The position numbers and the translations under genes were made by a program. Source: CAG-390 sp045531455 (GTDB lineage: Bacteria > Bacillota > Clostridia > Oscillospirales > CAG-272). Taken from it: DNA of 8,584 bases. Below, piece by piece: positions 1 through 4,922 of the stretch; position 1 is the first letter of the stretch, and each line of letters starts with the position of its first letter. The stretch lies in the NCBI GenBank assembly GCA_045531455.1, contig JAZSEA010000069.1, positions 1-8,584 of the forward strand. The letters run 5' to 3'. The notes under the pieces were generated by a model that had not been told where the DNA came from, ran no database searches, and worked only from the letters and a program-made list of their open reading frames with translations.

Positions 1-143
1 AAAGTTCGCGGAGCACGAGGCAGAGCCTCGTACTAATGCGAAAGCTTCAGCTTTCGCCACCGTGCATCAAGCGAGCGGCGTCCCTGCCGATCGCTTGGAC
101 AGAGTCAATACTTCCCGAATGTAGGGAAGTATTGCGCTCTGTC
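1..143 (+). repeat. Composite hairpin element, copy 1 (5' end cut by window edge)
   Basis: This non-coding stretch is almost entirely inverted repeats. In order: hairpin A at 15-31 (7-bp arms around an AGA loop); hairpin B at 38-57 (GCGAAAGC, loop TTCA, GCTTTCGC); a 10-nt linker; hairpin C at 68-97 (12-bp arms with one mismatch); and hairpin D at 98-143. D has a 7-bp outer stem, a T facing CG bulge, an 11-bp inner stem ending TCCC/GGGA and a 7-nt loop. The same order recurs at 4422-4584 on the same strand and at 4649-4790 on the opposite strand, with different arm sequences that still pair. No T-tract follows D, so I do not call it a terminator. It lies directly upstream of the gene at 177 and could shape that gene's leader or end an upstream transcript. 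The function is unknown; the repeat structure itself is clear. Confidence 0.75.
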
Positions 144-176
144 ACCCCCTTACACAGAAAGAAGGAACGCATCATT

Positions 177-581
177 ATGAATCACCATACCAAAAAGTCC
201 CTGATATTCTCCATCCTTGCGCTTGTCGCAATGGCGATCGGCGTGATGGTTTTCATTCTGATATGCGATTCGATCAGCGACTCCGTCTCGAGACCTGTTG
301 AAGATGAAAGCGGTCTCGCCACGCTCGGAAAGGTTTTGGCGGTTTTTGCCGGAGCAATTGCAACAATCATCGTCGGTATCGTTGACTCCGTTTTCACCTC
401 GGTCTTCGTCTACATGTTCGCCTACTTTTCGCACGAGCACGCAAAAACCGCGATAGATGCCTGCGGAGATGACAGTACGGCGGCAAAGACTCTGCGCATC
501 ATCTCCGTGATCGAAATGGTCATCGCCGCGATCGTCGCCGTGATCGGTGCACTATTGATAATTCTGCTATTCTCATTTTAA
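177..581 (+). CDS. Small membrane protein with three predicted helices, unknown function
   Basis: The product is 134 residues and I do not recognise its family. Hydrophobic segments lie at about 8-32, 52-82 and 107-133. Between the first two is an acidic, serine-rich loop containing PVEDES, and between the second and third a short polar stretch containing HEHAK and CGDD. The last helix runs to the C terminus, ending LLFSF. I chose the ATG at 177 because a purine-rich AGAAGGAA lies about 9 nt upstream. An in-frame ATG at 36 would add 47 residues, but that stretch is encoded by hairpins B, C and D of the upstream repeat and looks non-coding. The phosphatase gene starts 16 nt after the stop, so the two are probably co-transcribed. 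Membrane location is a prediction from composition; no catalytic motif is visible. Confidence 0.7.
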   Translation: MNHHTKKSLIFSILALVAMAIGVMVFILICDSISDSVSRPVEDESGLATLGKVLAVFAGAIATIIVGIVDSVFTSVFVYMFAYFSHEHAKTAIDACGDDSTAAKTLRIISVIEMVIAAIVAVIGALLIILLFSF

Positions 582-597
582 TAATAAGGAAACAAAA

Positions 598-1260
598 ATG
601 GACAAAAAACTACTCATCTTCGACCTCGACGGTACCCTTTCCGACACGCAACCGATACTTTACACGATCGTTCTCGAGAGCCTGCACGATTCGGGAATCA
701 AGATCGACACCCTCGATGACGTCTACGGCTCGATTGCGGAGCACGGCAAGGAGATCATTGAGCTCAAGGCTCTCATTCCCGCTGAATTTCTGCCCCAAGT
801 GGACCGCGAAAAATATTCGGTCGATTTCTGGAAAAACTATGAAAAGCTTTGTATGGGCGCGGTCGATCGCGTCTTTGACGGTATGCGCGAGACGCTCAAC
901 GAACTGAAAAGCCGCGGCTACCTTCTCGCAGTCCTGTCGAATAAGAAAAACAAATTCGTTCAGCCGATCATCGCGCAGAGCTTCGGCGAAGGATACTTCG
1001 ATCTTGTCTGCGGTTGGGATGAGGTACGCCCGAAGAAGCCCGAACCCGACTCGCTCCTCTCGATCCTTGACGAGCTTGGCGTTGAAAAAGGCGACACTTG
1101 GATGATCGGCGACCTACCCGTTGACTACCAGGTTTCCGTAAACGCAGGAGTCAACCACGTCATAGCCGCCTGGGGCTACGGCGAACGAAAAAAATTCAAA
1201 AAACTCGGCGCGACTGTTTTTGCAGAGAAGCCGATTGAATTATTGAATATTCTTAAATAA
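598..1260 (+). CDS. HAD-superfamily hydrolase, phosphoglycolate-phosphatase-like (first paralog)
   Basis: This 220-residue cytoplasmic protein carries all four HAD motifs. Motif I is FDLDGTLSDT, with nucleophile D9 and general acid/base D11. Motif II is VLSNKK, with S114. Motif III is the lysine of PKKPEP (K146 or K147). Motif IV is IGDLPVD, with D172 and D176 for magnesium. A helical C1-type cap lies between motifs I and II (about residues 16-90). This is the usual size and layout of Gph-like phosphatases that hydrolyse small phosphate monoesters; the substrate cannot be assigned. The start is supported by AAGGA about 8 nt upstream. It resembles the HAD protein at 2068-2721 in its N terminus (KKLLIFDLDGTL), its SNK motif and its ending (GAT, then an ELLxIL-type tail), so the two look like a tandem duplication now separated by an unrelated A+T-rich gene. 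Confidence 0.92.
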   Translation: MDKKLLIFDLDGTLSDTQPILYTIVLESLHDSGIKIDTLDDVYGSIAEHGKEIIELKALIPAEFLPQVDREKYSVDFWKNYEKLCMGAVDRVFDGMRETLNELKSRGYLLAVLSNKKNKFVQPIIAQSFGEGYFDLVCGWDEVRPKKPEPDSLLSILDELGVEKGDTWMIGDLPVDYQVSVNAGVNHVIAAWGYGERKKFKKLGATVFAEKPIELLNILK

Positions 1261-1274
1261 AACGCCCCACTTTA

Positions 1275-1280
1275 TGGAGG
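1275..1280 (+). promoter_or_regulatory. Shine-Dalgarno site that decides the start at 1289
   Basis: TGGAGG sits 8 nt before the ATG at 1289. It overlaps an in-frame ATG at 1274, which itself has no good upstream site. This favours the 1289 start and removes five residues (MEVLI) from the longest reading. Confidence 0.75.
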
Positions 1281-1288
1281 TGCTGATC

Positions 1289-2059
1289 ATGGATTATAAT
1301 AGCTATATTAAAGAATTCTCATCATTATGCAAAGAACGAGGTTTTTCAAAAAAAGGAAAAGCATTTTCAAGATGCATCGGGGACGGTATATACCAAAATA
1401 TTACTCTTGCAGAAAACTATTATATCGACCCTTCTTCACCTGAATACAGCTCGACCAACAGAAAAGCTCCGAGCATAAGATTTGGATTTTGGTCAATGTA
1501 TTCTTATCTTAGTCCGGATTTTTTTACTGTTATGTATCGAGAACACGGATGGGGGCTATTTCCGGAAAATATATTAGGGATCAGATCCGAGCCTTTTATG
1601 GGATATACTCGTCAGCATGAAATAATGTTGGATAAGGGGTTTGATCTATTAGATTCTATAACCACTCAGGAACAATTGCTATCGGTAACATACCAGCTAC
1701 TGAAAGCAGAATTTGGAGAGTTTATTCCTCATCTGCCACATCTCGCTGCTCCTCATGCATTATGTAATGAAATACTAAAGGCGCGAGACCGTATATATAG
1801 TATTTATGTTCAAAATTGTTTGACTTTTTTTGAAAAAACAAAGCCCTTAAAGGATTCCGCACAGTATGAAGAATATTTCAAGAAGTTAGATGAATTTGAA
1901 GATAGAACAAAAGAACTAACAACATTCTTATACCTTACTTTTAAAGAAGCCAACGAGAGAAATGAATATATGCTTTCTTGTCTTGAGCGTAATATTCAAT
2001 ATGCCAAAGAAAACAAGATCGCCTTTGCGGATAATTTTGTACCATTGTTAAAGAAATAA
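1289..2059 (+). CDS. Hypothetical protein, DUF4304-like N terminus, A+T-rich
   Basis: The predicted protein is 256 residues and soluble, with no signal peptide or membrane helix. Its N terminus (KERGFSKKGKAFSR, about residues 15-28, then an aromatic-rich strand region with IRFGFW) resembles the start of DUF4304 proteins, which often show a GFKKKG-type motif before a beta strand. This is recalled similarity, not a search result. The C-terminal half (about 125-250) is mostly charged helices with Glu/Lys-rich stretches that could form a coiled coil. Its codons are visibly richer in A and T than those of both neighbours, with many TAT, ATA and AAA codons where the flanking genes use TAC, ATC and AAG. 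It sits between two paralogous HAD genes in the same orientation, with 28 nt before its start and 8 nt after its stop. This suggests acquisition by transfer and insertion into the operon. The function is unknown. Confidence 0.85.
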   Translation: MDYNSYIKEFSSLCKERGFSKKGKAFSRCIGDGIYQNITLAENYYIDPSSPEYSSTNRKAPSIRFGFWSMYSYLSPDFFTVMYREHGWGLFPENILGIRSEPFMGYTRQHEIMLDKGFDLLDSITTQEQLLSVTYQLLKAEFGEFIPHLPHLAAPHALCNEILKARDRIYSIYVQNCLTFFEKTKPLKDSAQYEEYFKKLDEFEDRTKELTTFLYLTFKEANERNEYMLSCLERNIQYAKENKIAFADNFVPLLKK

Positions 2060-2067
2060 ACGAAAAA

Positions 2068-2721
2068 ATGAAAAAACTACTCATATTTGACCTTGACGGC
2101 ACGCTTGCGGACACGTTGCCGACGCTGACCGAGTCGATGAACTCGGTGCTTGCTGAATTTTCTTTTCCGCTCATTGACGATGATCACACCCGCGTGTCGC
2201 TCGGCAACGGTATGCTCATCCTCTGCCGCCGCTGTATTCCCACGGAATATTACGACGACGAAAACGTCTATCTCCCCTTCCTCGCACGCTACAAGGAAGC
2301 CTATGCGCGTAACTATCTCGACGTCGACGCGCCCTACGAGGGTCTCGGCGAAGTCATCGCCGAGCTCAAACGGCGCGGATATACGCTCGCGGCGCTTTCA
2401 AACAAGCCGAACCGCTACACGGTTGACATTGTGGAAAAGCTCTTCGGCAAGGGCACTTTTGCCGAGATCCGCGGAATGATCGAGGGTGTTCCGATCAAGC
2501 CCGATCCCACGTCCTTCCTCGATATTGTCAAGAAACTCGGATTTACAGCCGAGAATACGGTCATGATCGGCGACGGCGAGACCGATTTCAATGTCTCGCA
2601 AAATGCGGGCGCATCCTGCATATCCGTAAGCTGGGGCTACCGCACCCGCGATCAGCTGACCGCCGCCGGAGCGACCACCATCATAGACAACACTCGCGAA
2701 TTGCTTGAAATCTTACAATAA
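2068..2721 (+). CDS. HAD-superfamily hydrolase, phosphoglycolate-phosphatase-like (second paralog)
   Basis: This 217-residue cytoplasmic phosphatase has motif I FDLDGTLADT (D8 nucleophile, D10), motif II ALSNKP (S111), motif III IKPDP (K144) and motif IV MIGDGETD (D169, D173). The motif IV context, followed by NVSQNAGASCISVSWGYR, is very typical of Gph/PGPase-type enzymes, so a small phosphate monoester such as 2-phosphoglycolate or a sugar phosphate is plausible. The helical cap spans about residues 15-90. The start is 8 nt after the previous stop. Upstream sequence is purine-rich but has only a weak Shine-Dalgarno match, so translation may depend on coupling to the gene before it. It is more canonical than the paralog at 598-1260. 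The next gene's AAGGAG overlaps this gene's stop codon, which supports an operon with the glycosidase-like gene. Confidence 0.93.
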   Translation: MKKLLIFDLDGTLADTLPTLTESMNSVLAEFSFPLIDDDHTRVSLGNGMLILCRRCIPTEYYDDENVYLPFLARYKEAYARNYLDVDAPYEGLGEVIAELKRRGYTLAALSNKPNRYTVDIVEKLFGKGTFAEIRGMIEGVPIKPDPTSFLDIVKKLGFTAENTVMIGDGETDFNVSQNAGASCISVSWGYRTRDQLTAAGATTIIDNTRELLEILQ

Positions 2722-2733
2722 AGGAGCAAGATC

Positions 2734-4413
2734 ATGTTAAAATCCGTCCTTATTTCCTCTCTCGACAAGGTCTTCCTTGACACAAGGATCGACACCCTCG
2801 AGCCCCTGCGCTCGGCAAGCACCTACAGAAATTCGACGTTTTCCTTCCAGATTGCAATGACCGAGACCGCCTGCGACGCCGCACACCGCCGTTTCGTCAG
2901 CCTTTCCTTTGACGGTATCGAACAGAGTGCGCTGAATCTCCGCACGGTCGAGCTCATTCCCTCCTATATGCCCGCGTACCCCACGAGATACGACACCGCC
3001 TACGTCCGCACCGAGCCCGGACTCTATCCCGATCTGCTCCAGCCGCTCCAGATGGAGGGCAGAGTTCCCTGCGTTATGGGTCAAACACGTACCGTGTGGG
3101 TCGACGTCGACGCATCTGCTCTCAAGGACGGCAAGCACGATATCAAGGTCAACATCATCGACGGCGAGTCGGTCTATACCCACAGCCTCGCGCTGACCGT
3201 CATCCCCGCGTCTCTCCCCGAGGTCGATTTTCCCGTAACTCAGTGGTTCCACTACGACTGCCTCGCTTCCTATTATAACGTCCCCGTTTTCTCGGAGCGT
3301 CATTGGGAGATCGTTGAAAATTTCATCAAGACCTTCGTAAAATGCGGCAACAACACGCTTCTGACCCCCGTTTTCACTCCCGCGCTCGATACCTACGTCG
3401 GCGGCGAGCGTCCGACGGTACAGCTTGTCGGCGTTACACGTGACGCGGAGGGCAAATATACCTTTGATTTCTCGCTTCTGACCCGCTTTATGGATATGGC
3501 TGACCGCCTCGGAGTGAAATATTTCGAGATCGCGCACTTCTTTACGCAGTGGGGCGCAGGTCACGCACCCAAGGTTATGGCAACCACCGAGAATGGCTAC
3601 GAGCGCATCTTCGGTTGGGATACCGATGCAACGGGCGAGGAGTACACCGCCTTTATCCGTCAGTTCATCACCGAGCTTCTCGACTTCCTCAAGGCTCGCG
3701 GCGATGATAAGAGATGCTTCTTCCATATTTCTGACGAGCCTCAGCTCGACCATCTCGAGCAGTATATGAAGTCGAAGAACTCGGTCGTTGACCTGCTCGA
3801 GGGCTACGTCATTATGGACGCGCTTTCGAACGTGGATTTCTACCGCGAGGGCATCATCAAGAATCCCATCCCCTGCAACAACCACATCGATCCCTTCCTT
3901 GAAGCGTATGCCGAGGAGGGCCGTGAGGGTCTTTGGACCTACTATTGCTGTGGACAGAACAAGCTCGTCAGCAACCGCTTCTTCGGTCACCCCGGTGCAC
4001 GCACGAGATACATCGGAGTGCAGTTCTATCGCTTCAAGATCGGCGGATTTTTGCAGTGGGGCTACAATTTCTACTATAATCAGGGCTCGCACGACGCGAT
4101 CAACCCCTACGTTGACTCGACGGGCAACTATTTCGTACCCTCGGGAGACACCTATTCGGTCTATCCCGCCGCCGACGGCACGGCACTCGAGTCGATGCGT
4201 ATCCTCCACTTCCGCGAGGGACTTGACGATATGCGCGCGCTCTACCTTGCCGAATCGCTCGTCGGACGCGAAAAAGTCCTCGAGACCATCGAGCCGCTCG
4301 TCAAGGAATTCACGGGCAAAGAGATCGTGTTCGCCCGCTGCATCGACCGCTCGAGCGATATGATGAAGCTCCGCGCGAAGATCGACGAGATCGTAATGAA
4401 CGCACTGAACTAA
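2734..4413 (+). CDS. GH123/DUF4091-like glycosidase, cytoplasmic
   Basis: This 559-residue protein is recognisable from its architecture. There is an N-terminal beta-rich region (about 1-160), then a probable TIM-barrel core (about 165-450) beginning PVTQWFHYDCL, then a C-terminal DUF4091 region (about 455-555). The latter has the typical SGDTYSVYP, then ESMRILHFREGLDDMRAL. The core has FFHISDEP with adjacent D334 and E335. In characterised GH123 N-acetyl-beta-galactosaminidases the catalytic pair is an adjacent Asp-Glu, so these are the likely active-site residues. Aromatics in QWGYNFYYNQ (441-450) probably line the sugar site. There is no signal peptide, so it should act in the cytoplasm on an imported sugar or oligosaccharide. 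AAGGAG at 2721-2726 precedes the ATG by 7 nt and overlaps the stop of the upstream HAD gene. The fold assignment is fairly firm; the substrate is inference. Confidence 0.85.
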   Translation: MLKSVLISSLDKVFLDTRIDTLEPLRSASTYRNSTFSFQIAMTETACDAAHRRFVSLSFDGIEQSALNLRTVELIPSYMPAYPTRYDTAYVRTEPGLYPDLLQPLQMEGRVPCVMGQTRTVWVDVDASALKDGKHDIKVNIIDGESVYTHSLALTVIPASLPEVDFPVTQWFHYDCLASYYNVPVFSERHWEIVENFIKTFVKCGNNTLLTPVFTPALDTYVGGERPTVQLVGVTRDAEGKYTFDFSLLTRFMDMADRLGVKYFEIAHFFTQWGAGHAPKVMATTENGYERIFGWDTDATGEEYTAFIRQFITELLDFLKARGDDKRCFFHISDEPQLDHLEQYMKSKNSVVDLLEGYVIMDALSNVDFYREGIIKNPIPCNNHIDPFLEAYAEEGREGLWTYYCCGQNKLVSNRFFGHPGARTRYIGVQFYRFKIGGFLQWGYNFYYNQGSHDAINPYVDSTGNYFVPSGDTYSVYPAADGTALESMRILHFREGLDDMRALYLAESLVGREKVLETIEPLVKEFTGKEIVFARCIDRSSDMMKLRAKIDEIVMNALN

Positions 4414-4421
4414 AAAGATTG

Positions 4422-4584
4422 AAAGTTTTGATCAAACTTTTTCAAAAGTTTGCGGATTCTTAAGGCAGAGCCTTAAGTCGCGCTCCGCAGAGCGCGAAAC
4501 ATCCCCCTCCGCTCCGAACCGACTGCGCCCCGCAGGCGGGTCGGACCTAAAAGGCTCTCCCCACGCGGGAGAGCTTTTTAGGTC
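4422..4584 (+). repeat. Composite hairpin element, copy 3 (+ orientation)
   Basis: This copy starts 8 nt after the glycosidase stop codon. An A+T-rich lead hairpin uses the shared AAACTTT block in two mutually exclusive ways: 4422-4428 with 4434-4440, or 4433-4441 with 4444-4452. Hairpin A is at 4459-4477 (CTTAAGGC, loop AGA, GCCTTAAG) and hairpin B at 4478-4497 (TCGCGCTC, loop CGCA, GAGCGCGA). A C-rich linker follows at 4498-4518. Hairpin C is at 4519-4544 (CCGAC/GTCGG outer, CGCC/GGCG inner) and hairpin D at 4544-4584. The order A-B-linker-C-D matches positions 1-143, and the AGA loop of A and the TCCC/GGGA base of the D loop are retained, while arm sequences differ. The final hairpin looks like a terminator. 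The non-coding region 4414-4922 consists of this element, the promoter, copy 2 and a leader. Confidence 0.75.
4544..4584. terminator. Intrinsic terminator-like hairpin after the glycosidase gene
   Basis: An 18-bp stem (4544-4561 with 4567-4584, one G-T pair) encloses a 5-nt loop. Its core GCTCTCCC/GGGAGAGC is followed by five T residues at 4575-4579. Read on the other strand, the same core is followed by four T residues, so it could work in both directions. It is well placed to end the operon that finishes at 4413 and to insulate the promoter at 4603-4631. It is also hairpin D of repeat copy 3. Confidence 0.75.
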
Positions 4585-4602
4585 ATAATATTTATAATGT
4601 AA

Positions 4603-4631
4603 TCGACAATTTCTAAAAAATGTGATATAAT
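4603..4631 (+). promoter_or_regulatory. SigA-type extended -10 promoter for the sigma-factor operon
   Basis: The -35 element is TCGACA at 4603-4608 (one mismatch to TTGACA). An exact 17-nt spacer follows, then a perfect TATAAT at 4626-4631, preceded by TG at 4623-4624 as in extended -10 promoters. Transcription would start near 4638, giving a leader of about 285 nt before the ATG at 4923. The promoter lies just after the terminator at 4544-4584, as expected for a new transcription unit. No typical ECF-type promoter was convincingly seen, so housekeeping-sigma control rather than autoregulation is suggested. Confidence 0.8.
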
Positions 4632-4648
4632 ATAAATTACATAAGAGT

Positions 4649-4790
4649 GAAGGAGCGAAAATCTCCCGCTCAGGGGAGATTTTACTCCTTCCAAGCGGTC
4701 ACCGAGGGCGGCGACCGCTTGAAGCGCAGGGGGGTATTTCGCCGTCTGCGGACGGCGACTTAAGAAACTTTTCGAGAAAAGATTCTTAAG
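4649..4790 (-). repeat. Composite hairpin element, copy 2 (inverted)
   Basis: Read on the - strand, this copy has a lead hairpin of 14-nt arms around CGAG (4759-4790), then hairpin B (4739-4758, loop CGCA). A C-rich 17-nt linker (4722-4738) resembles the copy 3 linker. Hairpin C follows at 4692-4721 (perfect 9-bp arms CAAGCGGTC/GACCGCTTG), then hairpin D at 4649-4691 (7-bp outer stem, T facing CG bulge, 10-bp inner stem, 6-nt loop). The C unit is 30 nt, as in copy 1, with 21 of 30 positions identical. Hairpin A is missing, apparently by loss of 13 nt between CTTAAG repeats. In the sense direction of the sigma operon, D is followed within the stem by TTTT (4680-4683) and could act as a weak attenuator. 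It lies wholly within the leader of the 4923 gene. Confidence 0.75.
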
Positions 4791-4922
4791 AATCATCAAA
4801 AGCTTTCCCGCTGCTGTTGTCTTTAATTTGATCAATACTTTCCGCAATTTTTTCGAGCAACCCAACCTTTTCCGCAAATCCCGTGTCTTATAGATAAAAA
4901 GACATCCCGAAAGGTACTGCAA
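4791..4922 (+). promoter_or_regulatory. Untranslated leader upstream of the sigma-factor gene
   Basis: This is the rest of the leader after repeat copy 2. It contains a small hairpin at 4884-4904 (TGTCTT, 9-nt loop, AAGACA) and a 9-nt direct repeat, TTTCCGCAA, at 4839-4847 and 4869-4877. The ribosome binding site GAAAGG ends about 9 nt before the ATG at 4923. No known riboswitch class is recognised, and no small gene with a convincing start and ribosome binding site is seen. Confidence 0.45.

Noticed and set aside
36..176. An upstream in-frame ATG extending the first gene by 47 residues
   Set aside because: The extension is made of hairpins B, C and D of the repeat element and has no ribosome binding site; the ATG at 177 has one.
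1235..1259. TTGAAT and TAAATA before the A+T-rich gene as an internal promoter
   Set aside because: The spacing is only 13 nt and the region is the end of the HAD coding sequence.
2737..4209. A long open frame of 490 codons on the - strand
   Set aside because: It mirrors the codon bias of the glycosidase gene on the + strand, which has clear family motifs and a good ribosome binding site. The antisense protein shows no recognisable domain.
4516..4544. GAACC followed about 17 nt later by TCGG, resembling an ECF-type promoter
   Set aside because: Both halves are part of hairpin C of repeat copy 3, and TCGG is a poor -10 match. The SigA-type promoter at 4603-4631 is far better.
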